From: Pseudomonadota bacterium
GTDB lineage: Bacteria > Pseudomonadota > Gammaproteobacteria > Pseudomonadales > Halieaceae
Length of the DNA stretch: 54,987 nt
Reading direction: 5' to 3'
Assembly (NCBI GenBank): GCA_002862405.1
Contig: PKCZ01000145.1
Coordinates: 1 to 54,987 of the forward strand
Of the stretch, positions 10,560 through 18,888 are shown in pieces. The translations under genes were made by a program, and so were the position numbers. The notes under the pieces were generated by a model. The model was not told the DNA's origin, did no database searches, and saw only the letters and a list, made by a program, of their open reading frames with translations. How positions within the stretch are numbered: the first letter of the stretch is position 1; each line of letters opens with the position of its first letter.

Positions 10560-11201
10560 ATGCGATACGTACTGCTGTTAATAAGCTTGCTGGTGACGAT
10601 GACGTCCTACGCAGACGATACGTCATCTATAGATAGCATCGTCAACGCCTACTACGAGGTGGTGTCAGGACCTGAAGGGTTTATCTACGATGCGGACAGA
10701 GATACCAACATTCATGCTGACGGCGCCTTGATCACCAAGGCATTTCCTGATGGAAGGTTTCAGAGACATGATCTGAGTACTGAACAGGCCATGATTTCAG
10801 TGCCCTACGACCAAGCTTTCTTTGAATATGAAGTTGATAGACGTATCGAGCGGTACGGGAACATTGCGCATGTGTGGAGTGAATTTGAGATGCGAACCTC
10901 TCCTGAGACAGAGCCATACAGTGGTGGATTCAACAGCATTTCCCTCTACTTTAAAGATGATCGATGGTGGATCTCATCCTGGTCGACGCAATATAAAGAT
11001 CCGTCTCTCAATCCTTTAAAAGCCCCTGCGGCGGAGAAACTGACAGATCTCAACACAGAGCAGTTCGCTGATGTTGTGAAAAGCATTGTGCAAGACACGC
11101 TTCAAGCCTGTGAGGTACAGGGGGGCATGCAGGGCCGTGCAAAAATGAACCTCGCCGTCGTGGGCGAGGTTAACGCTAAGTTGGTGTGTGCAGAGGAGTG
11201 A
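10560..11201 (+). CDS. Secreted NTF2/SnoaL-like protein
   Basis: 213 residues from the ATG at 10560, which follows GAGGGG with 7-base spacing; an upstream in-frame TTG (10536) is less likely. Residues 1-20 (MRYVLLLISLLVTMTSYADD) form a clear Sec signal peptide with cleavage near the second Ala. The mature part has the SnoaL-like pattern (IVNAYYEVVSG, HADGALITKAFP, RYGNIAHVWSEFE, ISLYFKDDRWWISSW). Members hold small ligands or act as inactive scaffolds. The C-terminal 50 residues have two cysteines that may form a periplasmic disulfide. Specific function unknown. Confidence 0.75.
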   Translation: MRYVLLLISLLVTMTSYADDTSSIDSIVNAYYEVVSGPEGFIYDADRDTNIHADGALITKAFPDGRFQRHDLSTEQAMISVPYDQAFFEYEVDRRIERYGNIAHVWSEFEMRTSPETEPYSGGFNSISLYFKDDRWWISSWSTQYKDPSLNPLKAPAAEKLTDLNTEQFADVVKSIVQDTLQACEVQGGMQGRAKMNLAVVGEVNAKLVCAEE

Positions 11202-11333
11202 CCCGCTAACAGCAACTTCTGGTGCCTTTTGAAAGTAGCCAATTGATCGACTCTGGCGTTCAATCCATCTCTATCCGTTTGTCCTTAACTTGCGTATCGT
11301 TCATATCAATTCTGATGGACGGAACAATCGCTT

Positions 11334-12734
11334 ATGGCAACGCCACTCCCCAATCATCCGCAACTGCGCGGTAATTACGGGCCTATCAATTTTGAAGCTT
11401 CTTATGACGATGTTGTCATCGAGGGCACCGTACCCTCTGATTTATCAGGATCGCTGTATCGGATAGGTCCAAACCCCAAATTTGTTGAGGGGACTTACCA
11501 CTGGTTTTTTGGTGCCGGCATGGTTCACGCGTTTCACGTGGACCAGGGCAAAGTAGGTTATGTGAATCGCTGGGTAAGGACGCCAAAGTTTGAAAAAGAA
11601 ATCGAGCTAGGGCGAGGCCTCAGTCTCGACATCAATATCAATTCGGAAACGGGCCAAATTGAAAGCAATCGCCGTCATGGCGTCGCTAACACGCATATTC
11701 TGGCGCACGGTGATCATTTGGTGGCGCTTGAAGAGGGAAGTCATCCGTTCAGTATGGACCCGCATACGTTGGTGTCAGAAGGCTACGGTCACTACGCCGA
11801 TGGCATCAAAGGCGCCATGACAGCGCACCCGAAAATCGATCCAGAGAGGGGCGAGCTTCATGGTTTCGGTTACATGACCGATCATTTTGGCAGTAATACC
11901 ATGACCTACCACGTCATTGATCGAAACGGTCGGATGCTCCGGTCGGATGTTTTCGACGCCCCCTACGCGGCGATGGTTCACGATTTCATGATTACTCGTG
12001 ACTTCGTGATTTTCCCTTTGTTCCCATTGACATGCGACTTGGATCGCGTTGCCCAGTTTGGTTTTCCTTTTGCCTTCGATCGAAGTGCTGGCGCGTACAT
12101 AGGTGTGCTGAAACGTGGCGCTCCCGCGTCGAGCATTCGCTGGTTGGAAGCACCTGTCTGCTATGTCTTCCATTACCTCAATGCGTGGAACGAGGGTTCA
12201 AAAGTCACCTTCGATTCAGTCGATTTTCCTGTCGCCCCGAACTTCCCCAATGCGGATGGCAGTATTCCCGCGCACGCGGACGCACAGGGCAAGTTGACGC
12301 GCTGGACGCTAGATGTCGACACCGGCGCGATAGATCGCCAACAGACGTTGGATGTGGCTTCTGAATTTCCGCGCATTGACGATCGATTTGCTGCCTCTCG
12401 CCATCGTCATGGCTACATTGCAGCCGCTTCACAACGTGCAAAGGGTGACGGTGGCTTATTCCACGAGATTACCCATATCGATTGTGATACGGGTCATGTC
12501 AGCTCTTGGGACGCTGGTTTTGGAAACGGTGTTTCTGAACCTGTCTTTGTGGAGAAAAAAGCTGGCTCAAAAGAAGGCGAAGGATGGTTGCTGGCGACTG
12601 TGTATGACAGCAAGGCCAGCACCTCTTCCATGGTGATTCTCGACGCCCAAGCGGTCAGCGATGGGCCCGTGGCCATGGCCAAGCTGGATCATCGAATCCC
12701 CTACGGCTTCCACGGGAGCTGGCGCAATAACTGA
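11334..12734 (+). CDS. Carotenoid cleavage oxygenase family protein
   Basis: 466-residue member of the RPE65/carotenoid oxygenase family: a seven-bladed propeller with a non-haem iron held by four histidines. The four appear in TAHPKID, MVHDFMIT, VFHYLNAW and, at the C-terminus, GFHGSWRN. The N-terminal family signature LSGSLYRIGPNPKF is also present. These enzymes cleave a carbon-carbon double bond of carotenoids or stilbenes with O2. No signal peptide is seen, so it is cytosolic. In a carotenoid-making phototroph the substrate could be an own carotenoid, but lignostilbene-like substrates are equally possible. Confidence 0.92.
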   Translation: MATPLPNHPQLRGNYGPINFEASYDDVVIEGTVPSDLSGSLYRIGPNPKFVEGTYHWFFGAGMVHAFHVDQGKVGYVNRWVRTPKFEKEIELGRGLSLDININSETGQIESNRRHGVANTHILAHGDHLVALEEGSHPFSMDPHTLVSEGYGHYADGIKGAMTAHPKIDPERGELHGFGYMTDHFGSNTMTYHVIDRNGRMLRSDVFDAPYAAMVHDFMITRDFVIFPLFPLTCDLDRVAQFGFPFAFDRSAGAYIGVLKRGAPASSIRWLEAPVCYVFHYLNAWNEGSKVTFDSVDFPVAPNFPNADGSIPAHADAQGKLTRWTLDVDTGAIDRQQTLDVASEFPRIDDRFAASRHRHGYIAAASQRAKGDGGLFHEITHIDCDTGHVSSWDAGFGNGVSEPVFVEKKAGSKEGEGWLLATVYDSKASTSSMVILDAQAVSDGPVAMAKLDHRIPYGFHGSWRNN

Positions 12735-12881
12735 AGTTAATGAGCATCCCAGTGTTGGGTCGGTGGATGCGATTTGATTCATGACATGTCTCTTCGATTA
12801 CCTGTCGCATCTGCGCCTGAAGTGTACTTATGTACGCGATGTCATCGCTCAGTGAAGCGCTATTTCCTCGCTTTTTGAGCG

Positions 12882-12907
12882 ATACAAAAAACCGCCTCTT
12901 TTTGTAT
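12882..12907. terminator. AT-rich inverted repeat, possible terminator
   Basis: ATACAAAAA (12882-12890) and TTTTTGTAT (12899-12907) are perfectly complementary around an 8-base loop. Both strands have a T-run within the arm, so it could end transcripts in either direction. It lies about 150 bases after the carotenoid oxygenase stop and just before the moeA leader. Confidence 0.45.
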
Positions 12908-12957
12908 TGATTTTGTCCGGATATTGGTCTCCTTTAGCGCGAAATAGGTGTACGTAG

Positions 12958-13133
12958 CCTCAGAGGAAAACCATGCGGGATACCATTCGATGAACGCCGA
13001 GGCGCTCGGTAACGTTCAGGTCACTTGGCCTGACGGTGAATGTATAAACCTTCCCATGTTGTGGCTACTTTGAAAAGCTTGGCTTGGTTGCCCCGCAGGC
13101 GGCGCGACAGCACAATAGGGTCTCACTGAGGGG
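12958..13133 (+). promoter_or_regulatory. Structured moeA leader, probable molybdenum-cofactor riboswitch
   Basis: Nested pairing is visible in about 175 bases before moeA. The outer helix is CCTCAG (12958-12963) with CTGAGG (13126-13131). An inner long-range helix is TGCGGG (12974-12979) with CCCGCA (13092-13097). Inside lies a strong hairpin, GAACG-CCGAG-GCG-CTCGG-TAA-CGTTC (12992-13017). The outer 3' strand covers the ribosome-binding site GAGGGG (13128-13133) ten bases before the moeA ATG, so folding would block translation. Architecture and position ahead of a molybdopterin gene fit the Moco RNA motif known from E. coli moaA. This is recognition from memory, not a covariance search. Confidence 0.68.
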
Positions 13134-13143
13134 CGTATTCAAC

Positions 13144-14412
13144 ATGATCAGCTTTGCGCAAGCGCAAGATAAATTGCATCAGCTGTGCCGGACATGGCTG
13201 GCGACATATCCAGACGCGAGTGAACCATTAGCACTGAGTGAGTCGCTGGGGCGCTATCTTACCCAGGATGTTATTGCTGCTCTAGAACTGCCTCGATCAG
13301 ATGTTTCCGCAATGGACGGTTACGCTGTTTGCTCCCAGGATGGGGAGGGCGGCCTAACGTCACAAGTTTTCACCCTGATAGGCGAGTCACGGGCGGGAAA
13401 ACCCTACAGTGGTGGTCCGTTAGCGCCGGGAGAGTGTGTCCGAATTTTCACAGGAGCGGTGGTTCCTGAATCAGCTGACACGGTAGTTATTCAGGAAAAC
13501 GTCGAGCGTAATAGTGCGTCTGTACGAATGTTGCAGAGCACACCGTTTGGCGCAAACATACGTCGTCGTGGTGAGGAGATTGGGGCTGAATCTGTCATCG
13601 CAACTGCCGGGCAATTGATTACCCCAAACATGATCCCGCTGCTTGCCAGTCAGGGCATCGCAGAGGTGAAGGTTCGAGCAAAATTGCGTGTTGCATTTTT
13701 TGCTACGGGCGATGAGCTAAAAGCGGCGGGGGAAAGCCTGGGGGAGGGCGACATCTATGAAAGCAATTTGGCCTCCATTGCCGCTGTGCTGAGGTATTAC
13801 CCCATTGATCTCATCAATTTGGGCGTGGTCGAGGATACTCCCGAGGCGATTAAGGCTTGCCTAGCCGAAGCCAGTAATAATTCCGACGTGGTTGTCAGTA
13901 GCGGCGGTGTCTCCGTTGGCGACTATGACTATGTGCGGCAGTGTGTTGATGCCATGGGCGTGGTGTCCGACTACAAAGTGGCTATGAAACCTGGAAAACC
14001 CGTGTGTTTTGGACATATTGATGGTGCAAAAAATGGGCAGACGTTGTTCTTCGGACTACCCGGAAATGCCGTATCTTCGTTCGTCGTCCTAACCGAGCTA
14101 TATCTCCCAGTGCTGAAATATCTACTCAACGGCCAGCGGGTTACCCCCAATACGCAGCTTGAAGCCATACTCGAGACGGACCTCTCACGAAGAAGTGGGC
14201 GGCTCGAATTCCAACGCGGTTTATTGAGTCAGGATGAGGGTACTGCCGGGCGTCCCTCGTTGCGGGTTTCTGTCATGGGGAGTCAAGATTCGCACCGCGT
14301 GCTCGGGCTGGCCCGGGCGAACTGCACTATCAAGATAGCGGCAGATGTTGAGCACATTAGGGCGGGCTCCAAGGTCACGGTCTCCGTTTTTCCGTGGACC
14401 GACTTACAGTGA
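13144..14412 (+). CDS. moeA: Molybdopterin molybdotransferase MoeA
   Basis: Inserts molybdate into adenylylated molybdopterin in the last steps of molybdenum cofactor synthesis. 422 residues from the ATG at 13144, which follows GAGGGG; a longer in-frame reading from 13084 would run through the structured leader and is rejected. Typical blocks are SAMDGYAV, FTGAVVPESADTVV, FFATGDEL, SSGGVSVGDYDYV, MKPGKPVCFG and GLPGNAVSSFV. It overlaps mobA by 4 bases, so the two are translationally coupled. Expression is probably controlled by the leader RNA. Confidence 0.96.
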   Translation: MISFAQAQDKLHQLCRTWLATYPDASEPLALSESLGRYLTQDVIAALELPRSDVSAMDGYAVCSQDGEGGLTSQVFTLIGESRAGKPYSGGPLAPGECVRIFTGAVVPESADTVVIQENVERNSASVRMLQSTPFGANIRRRGEEIGAESVIATAGQLITPNMIPLLASQGIAEVKVRAKLRVAFFATGDELKAAGESLGEGDIYESNLASIAAVLRYYPIDLINLGVVEDTPEAIKACLAEASNNSDVVVSSGGVSVGDYDYVRQCVDAMGVVSDYKVAMKPGKPVCFGHIDGAKNGQTLFFGLPGNAVSSFVVLTELYLPVLKYLLNGQRVTPNTQLEAILETDLSRRSGRLEFQRGLLSQDEGTAGRPSLRVSVMGSQDSHRVLGLARANCTIKIAADVEHIRAGSKVTVSVFPWTDLQ

Positions 14413-15035
14413 CTGATGTATCGAGTACTGTTATTGCGGCGGCGATTTTGGCAGGTGGTGACAGCCAGCGCATGGGGGAAGATAAAGCCGCTCTCGGCGA
14501 TAAGGGCGCATCGCTAATCGAGCGGCAGGTGCAGGATCTGCGGGATCTATCTCAGTCCCTGCCCATTCTCATCTGTTCGGGGTCTCGACGCTATGACGCG
14601 CTCAATACCTATGACGTGCGACATGTGTCGGATTCGCTAAATTTTACCGGTCCTTTGGGAGGCTTGGCCAAGGCGCTCGAGACGGCTGCATCCGCAGGTA
14701 TCGACGAGGGCTATGTGTTTGTGTTGCCCACTGACTCGCTCATTCCGCCAACGCATATCTATGACCGCCTCATGGCTGCTGTATCAGCTGCCAGTGAGGT
14801 CGTCCTATTGAAAGGCGAACGTTTACACCCATTGCACGGTCTATTCTCGGTGTCACTAGCCGCCAAAATGAATGATTATGTCGAATCAGGTGGTCGATCG
14901 GTCATGGGGTTCCTCGATAACCGGTCTTGGACAACTGTGACTGTGCCCGATGCATGGGAACCCTGCTTGAATTTCAATACGCCCGATGAATATGAGCGCG
15001 CGCTAGCGGCGTTCGCAGAAATGACATCTGTTTAG
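14409..15035 (+). CDS. mobA: Molybdenum cofactor guanylyltransferase MobA
   Basis: Adds GMP from GTP to Mo-molybdopterin to form the bis-MGD type cofactor. The nucleotide-binding signature AILAGGDSQRMGEDKA is near the N-terminus, with FVLPTDSLIP as the metal-binding region and LHPLHGLFS. The GTG at 14409 overlaps the moeA stop (GTGA) and gives 208 residues; another GTG at 14394 would add five. Overlap with moeA shows one operon for cofactor completion. No molybdoenzyme gene is in the window. Confidence 0.93.
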   Translation: MTDVSSTVIAAAILAGGDSQRMGEDKAALGDKGASLIERQVQDLRDLSQSLPILICSGSRRYDALNTYDVRHVSDSLNFTGPLGGLAKALETAASAGIDEGYVFVLPTDSLIPPTHIYDRLMAAVSAASEVVLLKGERLHPLHGLFSVSLAAKMNDYVESGGRSVMGFLDNRSWTTVTVPDAWEPCLNFNTPDEYERALAAFAEMTSV

Positions 15036-15054
15036 TGCAGTTTAGGGAGCGAAT

Positions 15055-15093
15055 CACTGAAGCAAGCACAGTTCGTTGTGGGTGCTTTTAGTG
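15055..15093 (+). terminator. Stem-loop after mobA
   Basis: AAGCAC (15064-15069) pairs with GTGCTT (15082-15087), extended outward by CACTGA (15055-15060) with TTAGTG (15088-15093) across a 3-base bulge. No T-tract follows, so it is a weak terminator or an mRNA 3' stabiliser. Confidence 0.4.
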
Positions 15094-15130
15094 ATACCGT
15101 CTCTTTAATAATGTGAGCTGTGGGTGATTA

Positions 15131-16237
15131 ATGATAAACCGACGACACTTTCTATCCGCATTTGGGACCGCAGCGCTGGCAAGCTCTGCACTACCTGCTT
15201 GGGGTCAGTACCTCATACCTGAGGGGCAGGTTCGACTGGTATTCAATGAAAATCCCTATGGACCCAGTCCTAGGGCCATCGCCGAGGTTCAAAAGATTCT
15301 GTCCCTGAGCGCGTATTATCCCGACTCGCCCTATGACTATCCGATTCGGGACGATTTGTTTGATGTTATAGCCGCCGATAATGAGCTGAGTCATGACAAT
15401 CTCTTTGTGTCCTCCGGCTCGAACGAGGGGCTTCAGGCGGCGCTGATGGCCTATGGACGGAAGGGATCTGTTCTGACGCCAGCGCTCACTTACGATGCGC
15501 ACTTGGGCTACGCGGAGGCCCTCGGGGTGACTTTATCGAGGGTCCCATTACGATCTGATTTGCAAGTCGATTTGGACGCGATGGAGGCGATGGTTGATGA
15601 GTCCGTTGCCGTTGTTTATCTCGCTAATCCAAATAATCCCACGGGCCTCCCAATTCACGCAGACCGGCTCCGAGCTTTTTGTCGGTCCGTAAGTCCCAAA
15701 GCGCTAGTGATCGTCGATGAAGCCTATAACGAGCTCACAGATGACCCTGAGCGTGACACCATGGTTGATCTCGTGCGTGAGGGTGAAAACATTTTGGTGA
15801 CCCGAACGTTCTCGAAAATCTTCGGTATGGCTGGCATGCGAGTGGGTTACGGGATGGCGAGGCCTGACATTATTGAGAACACGTTTAAGTACATCATGGC
15901 GTGGCCCAACGGAGTGGGACTCACAGCGGCATATCACAGCTACATCGATCGCGATTTTATCAAGTTCTCCCGAGACAAGATCCGCGAAGGTCGAGCTATG
16001 GTTCAAAAGACACTCGCTGATGTCGGTCTCAAGCCAGTACCATCACAAACTAACTTCGTCTTTGTAGATGCAGGTAGCGATGCAATGACTATCCGTCGGG
16101 CGATGGCGGAAGAGGGGGTGTTGATTAATGCCGGATACGAGGGATATCCCCACTACCTGCGTATTAGCATGGGCAAACTTGAGGACCTCAACACATTTGA
16201 CCACGTTTTCAAGCGCATCATGGCCCGTACTCGATAA
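15131..16237 (+). CDS. Tat-exported class I/II aminotransferase (HisC-like)
   Basis: 368-residue PLP enzyme of aminotransferase fold type I. The core shows FNENPYGPSP, SSGSNEGLQ, YLANPNNPTGLP, VIVDEAYNEL and the cofactor lysine in TRTFSKIFGMAGMRVGYG, all as in histidinol-phosphate aminotransferases. Before the core is a clear twin-arginine signal peptide (NRRHFLSAFG, then a hydrophobic stretch ending ALPAWGQ), implying export already folded with PLP. Known HisC is cytosolic and no his genes are near, so another substrate in the periplasm is likely. It stands alone between mobA and a convergent amidohydrolase gene. Confidence 0.88.
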   Translation: MINRRHFLSAFGTAALASSALPAWGQYLIPEGQVRLVFNENPYGPSPRAIAEVQKILSLSAYYPDSPYDYPIRDDLFDVIAADNELSHDNLFVSSGSNEGLQAALMAYGRKGSVLTPALTYDAHLGYAEALGVTLSRVPLRSDLQVDLDAMEAMVDESVAVVYLANPNNPTGLPIHADRLRAFCRSVSPKALVIVDEAYNELTDDPERDTMVDLVREGENILVTRTFSKIFGMAGMRVGYGMARPDIIENTFKYIMAWPNGVGLTAAYHSYIDRDFIKFSRDKIREGRAMVQKTLADVGLKPVPSQTNFVFVDAGSDAMTIRRAMAEEGVLINAGYEGYPHYLRISMGKLEDLNTFDHVFKRIMARTR

Positions 16238-16266
16238 GCCAAGCTATTACGTTTACAGGAGTTATG

Positions 16267-16286
16267 GGCCTGCTTTCGAGTAGGCC
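16267..16286. terminator. Stable hairpin between convergent genes
   Basis: GGCCTGCT (16267-16274) and AGTAGGCC (16279-16286) form an 8-pair stem (one G-T pair) closed by the very stable tetraloop TTCG. It sits between the ends of the aminotransferase and amidohydrolase genes and could serve both. There is no T-tract on either side. Confidence 0.5.
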
Positions 16287-16295
16287 GAGCAACCG

Positions 16296-18017
16296 CTACC
16301 GCTCGTGAACGATTCCGCCGTTGACGACTGTCACCGCGACGGACGTTGCGTTGATGGTCTCGGCGGGTATTTCGAACAGATTCTTCTCGAGCAACACTAA
16401 GTCAGCGAGCTTCCCCTCGGTTATCGATCCTAGCGACTCCAGTTCACCCACTTGGATGGCGGTATTGCGTGTCATGGCAATAATGGCTTCAGCCAAAGAA
16501 ACAGACTGGTCGGGATTTCGAGGCGGCATGTCGGGTTCACCGGGCAAACGCCGTGTGAGGGCCGCCTCAATCAACTCTAAAGGCTTATAGGTCGATAGGT
16601 AGGCAGAGGCAGGCCAATCGGCTCCGAAGCTTTGGTTGGCGCCGGCGTCCATGATTGAACGAACGGGATAGGCGTTTTCAACTTTATACATACCAACAAA
16701 CGAGCCGATATTGAAATAGGAGGGATCGCGCGCCGCCCACTGAATTGACGTTTGAGCGGTCACATTCAGTGCTTTGAATCGCGGAATATCGTCAGGGTGC
16801 ACAAAGTCCATGTGCGCGATGGTGGCGCGAACTGATTCATTACCCGTTGTGGCTCTGGCGCTCTCAATAGCATCGAGGGACATGCGCACTGCAGCACCGC
16901 CGATGGCGTGAATGTGAATGGGGATATCCCGACTGAAGTAAGTGGTCACGTTTGCTGTTAGATTTTCCTTCGAAATCATCGGTTGCCCAAAATCCTCGTT
17001 CGTGGAGTCAACATAAGGTGTCAATAAAAAGGCTGTGTGACCCTCTGGAACACCGTCCACGGCAAGCTTAATAGCCTCGGGTCGAACCATCTCACTACTG
17101 AAGTTTTGCTCGAACTTTTTGAAACGATTTGCAATCAGATCGGCTGAGTCAGTTTCGCGAACAGAACCGAATATCCTGAGGCTAAGTTCTCCCGATTCAC
17201 TGATTGAATGCCAAATCTCATACGCCTCTTGCTCGCTCGGTGCTGCGGCCCACGCATCATAAACGCCAGTAAGGCCCGCCGCGGCAGCGCGTGGCAACCA
17301 TCTTACGAATCGCTCTTGGTAGGCTGATTTGTCGCCCGGGATAAAGGTCGCTGTAATGTGTGCGCCAGCCTTTTCTCGGCCTGTACCGAGCGGTTCATTG
17401 GTCAGTGGATCTCGCTCAAAAAAGCTAACCCCCGGATGTGGATCAGGGTAGTTAGCATCGACACCACCTTCGCGCAGAGCACGTGATGAAAACCACCTAG
17501 AATGACCATCAACCGAGCTAAGAATCACAATGCGATCACCGAAAATCTCATCCAACTGTTGTGCCGTAGGACCTGTCTTGGGGAACAGGTGGTTCTGCCA
17601 GCCCCGAGCATAGACGGGCCCCGTGCCTGGATTGGCATCTCGTATTGCTTCCAGCGCTACCTGTAATTTCTCACGCGTGTCGGCGAGACTAAGATTGACC
17701 CCAACGTCAGAGAAGGACCCCGTAAAGACGTGGGTGTGCGAATCCATAAGTCCCGATATGAGGAGTCCATCGCCAATATCGATTTTTCGGGTCTCGGGGC
17801 CGATAAATGACTTAATGCCGGCTTCATCGCCAACGTAAATGATACGTTCGCCGCGAACCGCAACGGCCGAGGCATTGGGTTGTTCGGGGTCAGATGTGAA
17901 TATGGCACCACCCGCAAAGATGAGATCGGCTGGCTCAACTGGGGGTTCGCTGTTGCAGCCCGCTAGTATAGTTGTAGCGATTAGGGTCAAAGTAACGAGC
18001 ATGATGCGCATAGTCAT
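16296..18017 (-). CDS. Lipoprotein amidohydrolase (YtcJ-like, amidohydrolase family 3)
   Basis: 573 residues. The N-terminus is a lipoprotein signal with lipobox ILAGC (Cys at about 20), so the enzyme is probably anchored in the envelope. The remainder is a metal-dependent hydrolase of the amidohydrolase superfamily: DSHTHVF metal-binding motif, HIHAIGG, TIAHMDFVHPDD and FGADWPAS. YtcJ-like members hydrolyse amides or formyl groups with mostly unknown substrates. AAGGAAACG precedes the ATG, and a second ATG two codons later is possible. Exported neighbours on both sides suggest a shared theme of peptide or amino-acid catabolism; the exact substrate is unknown. Confidence 0.88.
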   Translation of the reverse strand: MTMRIMLVTLTLIATTILAGCNSEPPVEPADLIFAGGAIFTSDPEQPNASAVAVRGERIIYVGDEAGIKSFIGPETRKIDIGDGLLISGLMDSHTHVFTGSFSDVGVNLSLADTREKLQVALEAIRDANPGTGPVYARGWQNHLFPKTGPTAQQLDEIFGDRIVILSSVDGHSRWFSSRALREGGVDANYPDPHPGVSFFERDPLTNEPLGTGREKAGAHITATFIPGDKSAYQERFVRWLPRAAAAGLTGVYDAWAAAPSEQEAYEIWHSISESGELSLRIFGSVRETDSADLIANRFKKFEQNFSSEMVRPEAIKLAVDGVPEGHTAFLLTPYVDSTNEDFGQPMISKENLTANVTTYFSRDIPIHIHAIGGAAVRMSLDAIESARATTGNESVRATIAHMDFVHPDDIPRFKALNVTAQTSIQWAARDPSYFNIGSFVGMYKVENAYPVRSIMDAGANQSFGADWPASAYLSTYKPLELIEAALTRRLPGEPDMPPRNPDQSVSLAEAIIAMTRNTAIQVGELESLGSITEGKLADLVLLEKNLFEIPAETINATSVAVTVVNGGIVHER

Positions 18018-18125
18018 CGTTTCCTTTTATTTCTTGTAAATGAGCGCAGTCGGTGCGGGTCAGCGGTTAACCTTTTTCGATGGTACCTCAATTATTCAGT
18101 GCACGATGGCCATCATGATGGCTTG

Positions 18126-18794
18126 TCATTCATTGATCACGATGTCGAAATACGTTTCAGGGTAAGGCTCATCGACCAGTGTAAAGTGCCACCACTCCGC
18201 GTAGTAAGGTCTGAATCCAGAAGCTGTCATTATCTCGCGGAGTAGGAACCGGTTATTGCGGGCTCCCAGATCGATCTCATCGCTCTCCGTATGAGACGTT
18301 GGATCAAAAAAGTCCCACGGCGTGCCCATATCAAGGGGCTGTCCCGTCGCAATATCCACCAGTGTTAAATCAACCGTACTCGCTCGCGAATGCCCAGATT
18401 GATTGGCGATATATCCCAGCTCTATCAGCGAGGAACGCTCGAGGCTGGGGTAATAGGCTGGTTTCGTCGGTTCGGGAGCGGTACCAGAGACCCAATCGAC
18501 GAAATCGTCAACGGCGCGCTGTGGTCGATAGCAGTCATACACTAACAGGCTGAGGTTGCGGCTCAAGGTTAGCTCTTGAGCACGACCAAGGGCCATTGAG
18601 GCAGCCTCACTCAATAGGCAGAGAGGAGCCTCGTAACCTGCAACAGGTCGTCCCATAAAGTTATTGTTACCTGCATATCGGATGTCCGTAAGTAAGCTCG
18701 GTGTACTGGCCCTCGCGTTTACAAGAAGACTTGGATCACCGCGCGCAATGATGGGCGTGAGGGTGAGTAGTAACACTGTTAGTAGCGGGCGCAC
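18126..18794 (-). CDS. D-alanyl-D-alanine dipeptidase (VanX/DdpX type), exported
   Basis: Zinc dipeptidase of the M15D group that splits D-Ala-D-Ala. Zinc ligands are visible in SGHSRASTVDLTL (His and Asp) and EWWHFTL (Glu and His), with the conserved Arg in YDCYRPQRAV. The GTG at 18794 is preferred: it follows AGG and begins MRPLLTVLLLTLTPIIARG, a good signal peptide, and leaves 94 bases to the divergent gene. A TTG at 18863 would add a polar 23-residue leader in front of the signal. Near VanX homologues cytosolic forms confer vancomycin resistance, but no vanH or vanA is present, so wall-peptide salvage is more likely. Confidence 0.88.
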   Translation of the reverse strand: MRPLLTVLLLTLTPIIARGDPSLLVNARASTPSLLTDIRYAGNNNFMGRPVAGYEAPLCLLSEAASMALGRAQELTLSRNLSLLVYDCYRPQRAVDDFVDWVSGTAPEPTKPAYYPSLERSSLIELGYIANQSGHSRASTVDLTLVDIATGQPLDMGTPWDFFDPTSHTESDEIDLGARNNRFLLREIMTASGFRPYYAEWWHFTLVDEPYPETYFDIVINE

Positions 18795-18888
18795 GATGAA
18801 CCTGACTCGTTCGTTTATCGAGCTGTCTAGCTTGCCGCGAGAGAGTAGCTCTGCCAAGCTCAATCACAGTTATTGGGAAATGCGCGCG

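Noticed and set aside
13084-13143. Longer moeA reading from 13084
   Set aside because: It would translate the closing part of the structured leader; the ATG at 13144 has the ribosome-binding site and family N-terminus.
18795-18863. TTG start for the D-Ala-D-Ala dipeptidase
   Set aside because: It would put a polar 23-residue stretch before the signal peptide and leave only 25 bases to the divergent gene.
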